A stretch of 64,000 nt of DNA from Segetibacter koreensis DSM 18137 (GTDB lineage: Bacteria; Bacteroidota; Bacteroidia; Chitinophagales; Chitinophagaceae): assembly GCF_000374045.1 (NCBI RefSeq), contig NZ_KB893337.1:62172-126171 (forward strand), in the 5' to 3' direction. Below the pieces are notes generated by a model. That model did no database searches, had not been told where the DNA came from, and saw only the letters and a list, made by a program, of their open reading frames with translations. Every line of letters starts with the position of its first letter. Position 1 is the stretch's first letter. Positions 55,238-64,000 of this stretch are shown here, piece by piece. A program made the translations under genes and the position numbers.

Positions 55238-56188
55238 ATGAAAGAAACCGTTACTCCGGAAAAACCTGCTAAAGTATTAATAATAACTGCTTTTGCTGCA
55301 CTGTTTGTAATATGGGGATCGACATATTTAGGTATCATGATTGCGATTAAAAGTATTCCACCATTTTTTATGCTGGGAACCCGGTTTTTCGTAGCAGGAT
55401 TGTTACTTTATATCTGGTGCGTGATAAAGGGAGAAAAAACACCATCATTAAAATTATTTACCACTATTGGCGTTGGAGGTATACTTATGCTTTTCATGGG
55501 TAATGGCGCAGTGACATGGTCCGAGCAATATTTACCTACAGGAATTGCAGCCATTGTTGTGGCGACAGTACCGCTTTGGTTTGTATTGCTTGATAAACGG
55601 CAGTGGAAATCAAACTTTTCAAATAAGCTAATTATTGTGGGCTTTATTACCGGCTTTATAGGAGTGCTGTTGTTATTTGCAGGAAAAGGAACTATAGATT
55701 TCTTTGGAGATAAATTAAAATTGCTGAGCTTCTTCGTACTTATAACTGGAACAATCGGTTGGGCAACTGGTTCTTTGTATTCCAAATACAAAAAGGTAGA
55801 GGCATCTGTAACTATGAAAGCTGCAGTGCAAATGCTTGCCGCTGGTATTGTAGCTTTATTAACGGGGTTACTTACGAATGAACAGGAAGGATTTGATGTA
55901 AACAGTGTTTCACTTCCATCTATACTTGCATTGCTATACCTTATTATAATGGGATCGCTGATAACCTATATGGCTTATATCTGGTTGTTAAGCGTAAGAC
56001 CGCCTTCTCTTGTTGGCACTTATGCGTACGTAAACCCGGTGGTAGCTGTTTTTTTAGGTTGGCTGATTGCAGGTGAAGCTATCACTAAACAACAAATTGG
56101 TGCCTTAGCCGTAATTCTTGCCGGTGTGATCCTGGTTAACTTTTCAAAAGAACAGAAAAAAGTGATTGTTTCTGAAGTAACCAGCTGA
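55238..56188 (+). CDS. EamA-family drug/metabolite transporter
   Basis: A 316-residue inner-membrane protein with ten hydrophobic segments in two EamA repeats. The first begins LIITAFAALFVIWGSTYLG and has FVAGLLLYIWCVIKGEK and WSEQYLPTGIAAIVVATVPL. The second, near residues 160-305, has ATGSLYSKYKKVEASVTMKA and TYAYVNPVVAVFLGWLIAGE. This is the typical pattern of the DMT exporter superfamily (YedA/RhaT-like). It stands alone. The substrate cannot be told from the sequence. Confidence 0.9.
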   Translation: MKETVTPEKPAKVLIITAFAALFVIWGSTYLGIMIAIKSIPPFFMLGTRFFVAGLLLYIWCVIKGEKTPSLKLFTTIGVGGILMLFMGNGAVTWSEQYLPTGIAAIVVATVPLWFVLLDKRQWKSNFSNKLIIVGFITGFIGVLLLFAGKGTIDFFGDKLKLLSFFVLITGTIGWATGSLYSKYKKVEASVTMKAAVQMLAAGIVALLTGLLTNEQEGFDVNSVSLPSILALLYLIIMGSLITYMAYIWLLSVRPPSLVGTYAYVNPVVAVFLGWLIAGEAITKQQIGALAVILAGVILVNFSKEQKKVIVSEVTS

Positions 56189-56315
56189 AAGTTGTATTAA
56201 TAAATCATTTCCCGGTTGTCCATTTTCAAATAGGTGCTGTTCATCTCAACAGATCTCTCTTTTAGCCAGTCAACTAGGAGTACTTATGTGAAAAAAAATT
56301 AAAAAATAAGAATCA

Positions 56316-58658
56316 CTATTTTTTAGCCACAACATTTTTATTTCCGGGCCGGAGAAGCGTAATCCTTCCATCTCCGGCAAATTCTGAAACATATATGTCA
56401 CCGTTTTTTGTATCTTCAGTAAGATCTAAAGGATCAACAAAGCCAGAAAATCCTTTGATTGCATAACCTTCAGTTGCACTTATAATGTCATTATTTGCAC
56501 CTCCGCAGGTAAGCGTCATAATATCATCATGCTGGCTGTACCTCACCACCAGCAGCTTGCCTTTCAAAGCACCGTGAAATGTGTTACTCTTGTATTCTAT
56601 TGCACCGTTTGGAGAGGTATTGCTATGAAAATCGAAAGAAAAACCTTTCCAGTTGCGGTCAGGTAACGTGCCTACAGGATAATAACTTACTTCTGATGGG
56701 TCTATTAGAGGAGTAGGATTGCCACCATTCATCACAAACTCTCCACGTAATGGATTAGGATGGCCATAATAACCACCCTTTACAACCCGGAACAAGAAGT
56801 CTTTTTCAGTCTGTTTAACATCAGACAAGGCTGGAACAGAAGGTCCACTATAATGAGTGCCATCTGGCCTTAGAACACCTTTGTGCGAGGAAGGAGTATT
56901 TCCTCCTGCTGCGGAACCGTTAGTGGGTACATAAAGACAGCCGTTGCTATGCCAAACCAGGTCGTACGCATTGCGTATACCTGAGGCGTATATTGTTAAT
57001 GGTGCGTTGGGTAAATATGGGTTATAATCACCGCCGCCTTCTGCCGTTTTAGCATCAAGGGGGAGTTTTGATAATTTCGAAATATCTAACCTGAGAATTG
57101 AACCGGACAGTAAATTTTCTTCTCTTGATCCCCAGGTATTATCAGCACTACCCATCGCGGTATTGCTGCCCTGCGCAAAATATAATGCCCCATCCGGACC
57201 AAATGCAATACTGTTTGCTACGTGATCTTTTGTAGATCTTGGCAGATGTACTATTACATCCTGTACTTTTTCCAGCTTAGGGCCACTTAAACGGCTTAAT
57301 TTTCCGTCCCATTCGGGACCGTTTTGAAAGACAAATGAGCTATGAGTTACCCATGCTACCAAATTAGAGGCAGTGGCGGAAGGATCAAAAGTCAAACCGA
57401 TTGCCAACCTCTTTGTTCTTGCTTCATATTCATCCTGCAGGGAATATAACAATTCAGGATCTTGAAGTGTGCCATCCGGATTTATAATAAATCTTTTTAT
57501 AACTCCATCTATGGACAAAGCATATAATTTTCCATCGGGACCAATGGTAAGAGTTGAATGTTGCCCTTTGGTATTTTGCATTTCGATTTTATCAAACTGA
57601 ACCTCCCTAAGAGCACTTGAAGAACTTGCAGCAGTAGTAAATGTACTGGAATAAGGAATAAACGAAGAACCAGCTACGTCTTTTACCCCCGCAGTAATAG
57701 TAAATCTATATGTAGTATTGAGTCTTAAGGTAGAATCCGGCACTAGCGTTATTGCATCACCTTCCCCGGTACCATTAACATGAGCAGGTACTACAGCGCC
57801 TGTAGCTTCTTCGGTTAGGTAAACGGATGACGAGGTAATGGATGCGTTATTGATTCCACCGTGAGGTAACTTCAAAACATTTGTAGACAGGGAAGTATTT
57901 TCAGTAACATTTACAGAAGTGTTATCTGGGTTTACAGACACTATATAAGGTCTTTTAGCATCAGACGGATAAACACTAACGGTATTTAATTTAGTGTTTC
58001 TTCCTCCAGTACCATCGATAGTTAAACAACCATCTGCTACAGTAACAGTTACTGTAGCAGATTTAAATTTCACCCTTTCGGTCGGTACAAAGTTCGCGAT
58101 TGCACTTACACCTTCTATATTTATACAATTCCTACTGTCAGTTTTGGAGTCATCGCCAACAGTAACTGTAACATCATAATTTCCGTTTGCAACCTGTGCT
58201 TCCCATACTCCTTCGACTGCACTGCCGTCAAAATTTTTGCTACTATCCCCGTTTATATTGATAGAAGTAGCCAACAAGATATCGGAAGGCGAATTTCTTC
58301 TACACCCGTTTTTAGTGAAGTCAAGGGGTTTCTTATCAGCTTTATTTATCCAACCAAAAATGTACTTGCTATCTTTACCAGCGCCGCGGCGAATTCCAAA
58401 AGCTTGTCCAAAGTCGCTAAGCCAACCACTTGGTGCATTTGATCCAGAATCCTGAAAATTTACCTTTAAAGTTGTTATCTGTTTTGCAGATCTTGGAAAA
58501 TAAGAAATGCTTAAAATATAAATTACTAAACAACATAAAAGAAGGAAGCCAGATAGAGAATTTTTTAGAAAAAAAGAACGTCTTTTTTTTACTATATCAG
58601 AATCATTCAAATGTCTCTTTTTAGTTTCTTCTTTTAATGTTTGGAACCCAAAGGTCAT
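56316..58658 (-). CDS. Membrane-anchored glucose/sorbosone dehydrogenase-like protein with Ig-like domain
   Basis: A 780-residue protein with a 30-residue basic cytoplasmic N-terminus and a membrane helix at about 32-50 (SGFLLLCCLVIYILSIS). Residues about 60-205 form a malectin-like beta-sandwich (KVNFQDSGSNAPSGWLSDFG, WEAQVANGNYDVTVTVGDD). Residues about 208-320 are a SbsA-type Ig-like domain (YIVSVNPDNTSVNVTENTSL, TTYRFTITAGVKDVAG). Residues about 330-770 are a glucose/sorbosone dehydrogenase-like propeller (TLTIGPDGKLYALSIDGVIK, SIAFGPDGALYFAQGSNTAM, KGGYYGHPNPLRGEF). Whether the PQQ site is complete is not clear. The protein probably faces the periplasm or cell surface, binding or oxidising sugars. 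It is a single gene. Confidence 0.82.
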   Translation of the reverse strand: MTFGFQTLKEETKKRHLNDSDIVKKRRSFFLKNSLSGFLLLCCLVIYILSISYFPRSAKQITTLKVNFQDSGSNAPSGWLSDFGQAFGIRRGAGKDSKYIFGWINKADKKPLDFTKNGCRRNSPSDILLATSININGDSSKNFDGSAVEGVWEAQVANGNYDVTVTVGDDSKTDSRNCINIEGVSAIANFVPTERVKFKSATVTVTVADGCLTIDGTGGRNTKLNTVSVYPSDAKRPYIVSVNPDNTSVNVTENTSLSTNVLKLPHGGINNASITSSSVYLTEEATGAVVPAHVNGTGEGDAITLVPDSTLRLNTTYRFTITAGVKDVAGSSFIPYSSTFTTAASSSSALREVQFDKIEMQNTKGQHSTLTIGPDGKLYALSIDGVIKRFIINPDGTLQDPELLYSLQDEYEARTKRLAIGLTFDPSATASNLVAWVTHSSFVFQNGPEWDGKLSRLSGPKLEKVQDVIVHLPRSTKDHVANSIAFGPDGALYFAQGSNTAMGSADNTWGSREENLLSGSILRLDISKLSKLPLDAKTAEGGGDYNPYLPNAPLTIYASGIRNAYDLVWHSNGCLYVPTNGSAAGGNTPSSHKGVLRPDGTHYSGPSVPALSDVKQTEKDFLFRVVKGGYYGHPNPLRGEFVMNGGNPTPLIDPSEVSYYPVGTLPDRNWKGFSFDFHSNTSPNGAIEYKSNTFHGALKGKLLVVRYSQHDDIMTLTCGGANNDIISATEGYAIKGFSGFVDPLDLTEDTKNGDIYVSEFAGDGRITLLRPGNKNVVAKK

Positions 58659-59448
58659 AAATTGTTTTCTCTGTTTGATTTAAAATCACATTTTTCTCAT
58701 TCTTCTGGTTCTATTTTAAACTTTTTTGTCGCTATTTTATTACATAAATAAGACTCCATCTAATAGAAATGAATTATTTATGTTACAAATTGAATGAAAA
58801 ATAAATGTTCGTTTAATACTTGCTGCTTCATTTTTCTTGTATATCTCCCGCGATCAGGTAAACACAGCCTGCTCGTTCTCCGTAAAACCATGCCATTTCA
58901 TTTAAAAATTGATATAGAATTGGATTATCTTTATAAAATATCACAATAAAGGATATTTTACAATAAGTAGGATATCAGATATAAAAAGTTGCTTTTAAAA
59001 TTTAATAATTAAACTAAATTTTTACCTCGTCTTAGTTTCTGTTATAAAGCAAAGTATTCCTAACGTTGATTTTAAACGCTTAATTATATTTTCTGAGCGA
59101 TTCTTTAATAATTAGCGCAATTACATAACAAATATTTGCATATTATTTGAATAAATAAAAAATTATAATTATAAAAAAATAATTATATCCTTATTGATAA
59201 ATTCACCTTGCACATTTTTTTGTGCAACCTTTTTTCATGTCTTGCCATCTTTACTGCAAATCACCATTAACTGACTTGATGTTCGTAGGTTGAAATCGTC
59301 GATTTTAAAGAATAACGAATCATTTTTTAATACAATTAAAAGGAAATAAAGGATGTTAAAATATTGTTTTTAATACAAACAAAAACAGTTCTATTTAATT
59401 AAAAGTATGATTTTTTATATAAACTTTTTATTTAAGATGAGCCACTTT

Positions 59449-59565
59449 ATGGAAATCTTAAAATTAAATAAAATCTTGCCGATTAAAATAATTCAGGATA
59501 TTTTCGCGTTTCACTATCAAAATATCCTTTTTTTTCTGAATCACCTTACTTATATCACAAATTAA
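59449..59565 (+). CDS. Possible 38-residue leader peptide
   Basis: An ATG at 59449 starts MEILKLNKILPIKIIQDIFA and ends at TAA (59563-59565), 26 bases before the export lipoprotein gene. The frame runs through the terminator-like hairpin and its T-run. No homology is recognised, and a short frame in A+T-rich DNA can arise by chance, so this is weak. Confidence 0.25.
   Translation: MEILKLNKILPIKIIQDIFAFHYQNILFFLNHLTYITN
59495..59536 (+). promoter_or_regulatory. Terminator-like hairpin in the leader of the polysaccharide export operon
   Basis: AGGATATTTT (59495-59504) pairs perfectly with AAAATATCCT (59519-59528) across a 14-base loop, followed directly by a run of T (59527-59534). It lies about 57 bases before the first ATG of the operon, the position expected of an attenuator acted on by an antitermination factor such as an UpxY/NusG-like protein. 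Confidence 0.5.
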
Positions 59566-59591
59566 CCTGTTATCACTATTTATATAACCTT

Positions 59592-60386
59592 ATGAAGGAC
59601 TACATTTTTCATTATTGTAAGTTATTATTACTTTTTATTTTTATAACAAATTTTCTTTTTTCTTGTAAAAGCAGCAGGGAGCTTGCTTATTTCAACAACC
59701 AACCGGAGGGAATTTATGATAGCAAAACTCCTGTATTACAGCAAACTATAGTTCCAAATGATTTATTAAGTATTACTGTAAGCAGCCTAAACCCAGAGGC
59801 AACCGCAATTTTTAATAATTCCAGTGTCTCTTCAACGCCTACAAACGGAACAACCGTTAGAAATGCAACAGGGTACCTGGTAGAGCAGGACGGTTCAATT
59901 CAATTTCCATTGCTGGGAAGAATACAGGCAGCAGGACTGACTAAAACAGAATTGGCAGAATTTCTGCGTAAAACTTTGGAGGATAAAAAATTATTAATTG
60001 ACCCAATAGTGGTAATAAATTTCCTGAACTACAGGGTAACTGTACTAGGTGAAGTAAACCATCCGACGGTTGTAACTGTACCCAATGAAAAAATCTCTCT
60101 GTTGGAAGCAATAGGAATGGCAGGAGATCTTACCCTTTATGCAAAAAGAGAAAATGTCTTACTTATAAGAGAGGAGAACGGTAAGAGGTTACTAAAAAGG
60201 ATTAATTTAAATTCGGGAGATATTTTTAATTCACCTTATTACTATCTCAAATCTAATGACATTGTATATGCAGAGCCAAATAAAACAAAAGCTTTTACAA
60301 CGTCTTCAACGAAAGAAATTCTTCCTTTGGTTTTTAGTTTTTTAACTTTGATAACCCTTGTATTATACAGATTGAAAATAAAATGA
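59592..60386 (+). CDS. Polysaccharide export outer-membrane lipoprotein (Wza-like)
   Basis: A 264-residue lipoprotein with signal ending ITNFLFSC (lipobox cysteine 25). The Poly_export (Wza N-terminal) domain covers about residues 48-145, including IVPNDLLSITVSSLNPEATA and VEQDGSIQFPLLGRIQAAG. An SLBB-type domain follows at about 150-215 (YRVTVLGEVNHPTVVTVPN). A hydrophobic C-terminal helix (EILPLVFSFLTLITLVLYRL) replaces the alpha-barrel of enterobacterial Wza, as usual in Bacteroidota. It exports capsule or exopolysaccharide across the outer membrane. Its last four bases overlap the start of the autokinase gene. Confidence 0.9.
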   Translation: MKDYIFHYCKLLLLFIFITNFLFSCKSSRELAYFNNQPEGIYDSKTPVLQQTIVPNDLLSITVSSLNPEATAIFNNSSVSSTPTNGTTVRNATGYLVEQDGSIQFPLLGRIQAAGLTKTELAEFLRKTLEDKKLLIDPIVVINFLNYRVTVLGEVNHPTVVTVPNEKISLLEAIGMAGDLTLYAKRENVLLIREENGKRLLKRINLNSGDIFNSPYYYLKSNDIVYAEPNKTKAFTTSSTKEILPLVFSFLTLITLVLYRLKIK

Positions 60387-62710
60387 TAAATAGCAATTCG
60401 ATGAATAATGAACAAAATACTGAAAATTCACAATCTTCTTTTATAGAAGAAGTAACTTATAAGTATTTGCCTTATTGGCCACTGTTTCTATTCTTTATTA
60501 TAATTTTTATAGCAGGTGCATGGGCTTATATTGCTTACACTAATCCTGTTTACGGTGTAACTGCCACTATATTAATCAATGATGAGAAAAAAGGTGTTGA
60601 TGAAAACAAAATAGAAGAATCACTGAATTTACTTACTTCAAATAAAGTAGTGGATAATGAAGTAGAGGTACTGCATTCGAGAAAGATAATGAATGATGTT
60701 GTAACAAATTTGCGCTTATATGCGCCTGTTTTTGTAGACGACGCATTCGGACCTCCTGCTTCTGCTTATACATCCTCTCCCATTTCTATTGAGGTGGATA
60801 ACCCTGAAAATATTAAAGAAATTGATTCTATTTATTTTAAATACGATTCAACCAAGAAATCTGTTATTATAAACTCCAAGATGTATCCACTTAACCAGTT
60901 TGTGGCTACACCTTACGGTAATATCAAGTTTACAAATAATCCCAGGTATTATTACCCGGCTACAGCACCTCTGTACTTTTCTTTAGTGCCACCCAGGAAG
61001 GTCACAAATTCGCTTCTCAATAATACGACAGTTTTTGCTACCACTAAAAATTCAAGTGTTATAAACCTTTACATGACAGATGAGGTGCCGGAAAGAGGTG
61101 AGGATGTTTTGAACGCATTGATGAACAGCTACAAAAATGCAAATATTCAATATAAAAATAATTTGGCTAAAAATACGATTGCGTTTGTAGACGAAAGATT
61201 GCGTGTTGTTTCGGGGGCATTAACTTCAGTAGAGAAACAAATTCAAAATTATAAAGCAAATCAGGGAGTTACTGATTTAGGTGAACAAGGAAAATTGTAT
61301 TTGCAAAATGTCAGCAATACCGATCAAAAACTTGCGCAGGTAAATTTACAATTAGAGGTATTAAACCAGGTAGAAAAATATGTAAACAGTAAAAACAATT
61401 CGTCAGGAATTGTGCCCTCTACTTTAGGTATAGATGATCCTGTATTAAATAAATTGTTAGATAATCTTTATCAATTAGAAACTGATTATGAAAGACTGAA
61501 GAAAACGACAGGTGAAAACAACCCTATGGTTCAGTCTATCGCCACCCAAATAGAAAGAATAAGGCCCAGTATATTAGAAAATATTCGCAATCAAAGAACA
61601 AATCTTGAGGCAGGAAAAAATAACCTGACAGCTAGCAATAATACTTATAATTCAACTTTGCAGGCTTTGCCGCAAAAAGAAAGAGAATTGGTAAATGTAA
61701 GCAGGGAGCAATCTGTAAAAAACAACGTATACTCCTTTTTGCTGCAAAAAAGAGAGGAAACAGCACTTGCTTATGCTTCAAATGTTGATAATAGCCGAAT
61801 AATTGCATCAGCCCAGGCGGCAGGCGAACCGGTAAGCCCTAAAAAGAGTATAATATACATAATTGCGGTTATGGTAGGTTTTATAGTAAGTATGGGGGTT
61901 GTACTTGCTAAAGAAATGTTTACAGGTAAAATACTATTCCGTTCACAAATAGAAGACTATACAAGCATTCCTATTGTCGGAGAAATATCTTATTTCAAAG
62001 AGAAAAAAGGCATGTTTTTAAAAGGACAAAACAACCGTGTATTCCAGGAACAGTTTAGACAATTAAGGGCTGCGGCAGGGCTGTTTAGTAAGACAAATAC
62101 AAAGAAGAAAATACTTGTAACATCAAGCATTCCTGGTGAAGGCAAAAGTTTGATAAGTGCTAACCTCGCTTTGAGCCTCTCGCGTTCTGGTAAAAAAGTT
62201 GTCCTTTTAGACATGGATATTCGAAATCCACAATTTTCTAAAATATTCAATTTACAAAACTCTGCAGGTATTGCAGGCTTTTTAGAGGAGGACATAAATC
62301 CTCATGAAATCGTTGAAGCAACTGAATTTCAAAATTTATATGTACTACCGTCAGGTATTACAAAAGCAAACCCTACCGAACTCCTTTTAGGAGGGAAATT
62401 AACGGAGTTGTTCAATTATCTTGAAGAAGAATTTGATTATATCGTAGTAGATTCTTCACCGGTTAGCCTGATAACTGACGCGTACATTTTATCAGATTTC
62501 TGTGACTTAACGTTGTATGTTGTTCGTCATAAGTATACTGAGAAAGCATTTATTAAAACACTTGACGAAACCAATCGATTTAAACCATTGAAAAACCTGG
62601 CAATTGTTTTTAATGGCATTAAACCAAGGGGATTTATAAAAGGTACTTTTGGATATGGTTATGGATACGGTTACGAAAATAAGTATAACGAAAAGTACTT
62701 GATTTCGTAG
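60383..62710 (+). CDS. Polysaccharide co-polymerase with cytoplasmic tyrosine autokinase (Wzc-like)
   Basis: A 775-residue inner-membrane protein. A Wzz chain-length domain lies between two membrane helices (about 30-55, PLFLFFIIIFIAGAWAYIAY; and about 490-512, IIYIIAVMVGFIVSMGVVLA), with a long periplasmic coiled coil. The cytoplasmic BY-kinase domain has Walker A SSIPGEGKS, Walker A' VVLLDMDIRNP and Walker B YIVVDSSPVS. The C-terminal tail is tyrosine-rich (GYGYGYGYENKYNEKY), the site of autophosphorylation. It works with the Wza-like protein in polymer assembly and export. The ATG overlaps the upstream gene by four bases. No glycosyltransferase gene follows; a terminator comes next. Confidence 0.93.
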   Translation: MINSNSMNNEQNTENSQSSFIEEVTYKYLPYWPLFLFFIIIFIAGAWAYIAYTNPVYGVTATILINDEKKGVDENKIEESLNLLTSNKVVDNEVEVLHSRKIMNDVVTNLRLYAPVFVDDAFGPPASAYTSSPISIEVDNPENIKEIDSIYFKYDSTKKSVIINSKMYPLNQFVATPYGNIKFTNNPRYYYPATAPLYFSLVPPRKVTNSLLNNTTVFATTKNSSVINLYMTDEVPERGEDVLNALMNSYKNANIQYKNNLAKNTIAFVDERLRVVSGALTSVEKQIQNYKANQGVTDLGEQGKLYLQNVSNTDQKLAQVNLQLEVLNQVEKYVNSKNNSSGIVPSTLGIDDPVLNKLLDNLYQLETDYERLKKTTGENNPMVQSIATQIERIRPSILENIRNQRTNLEAGKNNLTASNNTYNSTLQALPQKERELVNVSREQSVKNNVYSFLLQKREETALAYASNVDNSRIIASAQAAGEPVSPKKSIIYIIAVMVGFIVSMGVVLAKEMFTGKILFRSQIEDYTSIPIVGEISYFKEKKGMFLKGQNNRVFQEQFRQLRAAAGLFSKTNTKKKILVTSSIPGEGKSLISANLALSLSRSGKKVVLLDMDIRNPQFSKIFNLQNSAGIAGFLEEDINPHEIVEATEFQNLYVLPSGITKANPTELLLGGKLTELFNYLEEEFDYIVVDSSPVSLITDAYILSDFCDLTLYVVRHKYTEKAFIKTLDETNRFKPLKNLAIVFNGIKPRGFIKGTFGYGYGYGYENKYNEKYLIS

Positions 62711-62733
62711 TTAGTGTTGATAATCGTATCATG

Positions 62734-62779
62734 TTTAAACAATAGCGGCTGTCCCCAAGGACAGCCGCTATTGTTTAAA
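62734..62779 (+). terminator. Long perfect hairpin after the export pair
   Basis: A 21-base stem (left arm 62734-62754, right arm 62759-62779) with loop CCAA, perfectly paired, 24 bases after the stop of the autokinase gene. The T-run after it is short, so termination may depend on the stem itself, or the hairpin may stabilise the mRNA. Confidence 0.65.
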
Positions 62780-62921
62780 GGCTAATTAGTAGATGGTTCT
62801 CTATAAAAACAACAGTTAGCATGTACCGCAAGTAGAAGACTTGATAAAAAATACCAAGCATGCAAAAGGGTTATCAATATTTCGCTACTTCTCTGATTTC
62901 AGAGTATTTAAGAAGCCGATT

Positions 62922-63812
62922 TCATGAACCTTCAGCCAACCGCATTTTTGTTATGTGATGACGATACTCCTGCGGTGTCTTATTAGTTATAAGTTTAAAA
63001 AATTTAAAAAAGTTTACGGGATTATTATAACCACATTCATAGCAAATGTTCTGCACGGAATGATGTTGGTTTTGTAATAGTTTGCAGGCATGACCAATTC
63101 TTAACTCGTTCAGAAATCTAACAAATGTTTTTTGTGTTCTTTTTTTAAAGTATCGACAAAAAGAATTCGGCGCCATATTACAAATAGTAGCCACTTCACT
63201 CAACATAATGTCAGAAGTAAAATTTTTAAGTAAGAACTGGTAAACTTCGTTGAAGCGGTCCATATCCTGGTTATTATTCGAGTTCTTATAACCAATACTG
63301 GCTAAATATTCAAACTCTTCTGTCTTTGTAGTGATATCAATAACCTGTAAAAAATATCCCAGTTGCTCAAGGCCTTCAGTATTGGCCACTTTGGCTACCA
63401 GTTCTATAATCTGTTCTCTACTTTGTCCGTAAAAACGCAAACCGCGCTCAGCTTTGATCAACAAGCTATTGTACCGGCTAATGCATTCTGCATCATCAGT
63501 AATACTGGGTATAATAGAAGGGGGAAAATAAGTGGTAGTAGCTTTTGTATATAAATCCTCCTGCTGTCGATAAAAAGCAGAATCACATCTCCATAAATGA
63601 GGAAGCCCTGCATTTTTAAGTATTAATTCTCCTTCTGAAAAATTGCCTACATAATCACCAATTATCAGTTTACCATAGCCCTTTTGCAGCCATACCAATT
63701 CGCATAACTGGTGATAATGAAATGGATGGTCGAAGTACGGCTTATAAATTTTTTTGACCCAAATCTTTTTTTGTCCCATTATAGGGGCGTCAACAACTAA
63801 TTCTGCTTTCAT
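62922..63812 (-). CDS. AraC-family transcriptional regulator
   Basis: A 296-residue cytoplasmic regulator. The N-terminal half is a cupin-like sensor domain with the metal or ligand-site His residues in DHPFHYHQLCELVWLQKGYG and GELILKNAGLPHLWR. The C-terminal 100 residues are the double helix-turn-helix of AraC proteins (ICNMAPNSFCRYFKKRTQKT, ELRIGHACKLLQNQ and NICYECGYNNPVNFFKFFKL). It is transcribed toward the export pair, with a 140-base gap after the hairpin. Cupin-type AraC proteins usually respond to sugars, but the inducer is unknown here. Confidence 0.9.
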   Translation of the reverse strand: MKAELVVDAPIMGQKKIWVKKIYKPYFDHPFHYHQLCELVWLQKGYGKLIIGDYVGNFSEGELILKNAGLPHLWRCDSAFYRQQEDLYTKATTTYFPPSIIPSITDDAECISRYNSLLIKAERGLRFYGQSREQIIELVAKVANTEGLEQLGYFLQVIDITTKTEEFEYLASIGYKNSNNNQDMDRFNEVYQFLLKNFTSDIMLSEVATICNMAPNSFCRYFKKRTQKTFVRFLNELRIGHACKLLQNQHHSVQNICYECGYNNPVNFFKFFKLITNKTPQEYRHHITKMRLAEGS

Positions 63813-64000
63813 AGAATGTCTTCTGATATAGCACTTACACCAAATTTAGTTAAAAGGCTTAATTGATAATGGTCTTGATACTCTTTCTGATTAATTATTT
63901 TGAAAGTCGCCCTATAAACATAGCTTATGAAAATTTAAATAAATTTAATGGGAATATTTAAGGTTTATGGTAAAAAAGTTTATAAAAGGAGTAAGATACG
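63813..64000. other. Window end, no gene seen
   Basis: The last 188 bases are A+T-rich. They hold the promoter side of the AraC gene, and no feature is clear. Confidence 0.5.

Larger units (their letters stand above)
58659..59591. other. Long A+T-rich divergent intergenic stretch and export-operon leader
   Basis: About 930 bases with no long frame between a minus-strand gene and the polysaccharide export pair. It holds promoters for both, a 38-codon frame at 59449-59565 and a terminator-like hairpin at 59495-59536. Nothing else stands out. Confidence 0.6.

Noticed and set aside
1-64000. CRISPR arrays, transposase genes and complete insertion sequences
   Set aside because: No regularly spaced repeats and no transposase motifs were found on either strand.

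Overview
The window looks like a chromosome segment of a Bacteroidota bacterium, most likely of the Chitinophagales/Chitinophagaceae type. The evidence is two SusC/SusD outer-membrane pairs, a type IX secretion sorting domain, PepSY-like, DUF4142 and LytTR proteins, an A+T-rich base composition, and many signal peptides and lipoproteins typical of that phylum. Assignments rest on motifs read by eye; no database search was run.

Layout. 1-5.9 kb (minus strand): the N-terminal 312 codons of a CPA1 Na+/H+ antiporter cut by the window edge, then an ABC exporter, HlyD adaptor and TolC operon resembling type I secretion. The exporter's ATPase domain is degenerate. 6.0-7.0 kb: a zinc-free medium-chain oxidoreductase. 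7.0-12.4 kb: a decayed tract in which nearly every gene is broken by small indels or stop codons. It holds a glycine-zipper protein, two lipoproteins, a MobB-type relaxase, a MobC-like protein, a Toprim primase fragment and a protein of unknown function. It ends beside a tRNA-Gln(CUG) gene at 12.7 kb and looks like the remnant of a mobilizable element inserted at that tRNA.

12.8-29 kb: mostly housekeeping and accessory single genes. These are a HAD phosphatase, two unknown proteins, an MFS transporter, an L,D-transpeptidase-like protein, a pair of exported ferritin-like proteins, a DUF6496 basic protein, a 2'-5' RNA ligase-type phosphoesterase, an AI-2E family membrane protein, YifB/ComM, an orphan LuxR-type regulator, a type IX-secreted tail-fibre-domain protein, a DUF4126 protein, and a YncE/phosphoesterase fusion.

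29-48 kb (plus strand): a nutrient-uptake locus with a ROK regulator, SusC/SusD, a second SusC/SusD, a very large FG-GAP/ASPIC protein, a vanadium-type haloperoxidase/PAP2 protein, and a glucosamine-6-phosphate deaminase fused to a PIG-L deacetylase-like domain. The regulator class and the deaminase suggest amino-sugar (GlcNAc-type) use. No glycoside hydrolase is present, so the substrate is unproven.

48-64 kb: a WD40-like/TolB propeller protein, a LytTR response regulator without a kinase, a PepSY-like protein, a DUF4142 protein, a flavin reductase plus fumarylacetoacetase-family operon, an EamA exporter, a large membrane-anchored sorbosone-dehydrogenase-like protein, a Wza/Wzc-type polysaccharide export pair behind a leader that carries a terminator-like hairpin, and an AraC regulator.

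The observations most worth checking are the concentrated gene decay at 7-12.4 kb (including an in-frame A AAA AAG slippery site), the leader hairpin and small ORF before the polysaccharide export pair, the degenerate ABC ATPase, and the hydrolase-free SusCD locus with a haloperoxidase and a NagB-PIG-L fusion.
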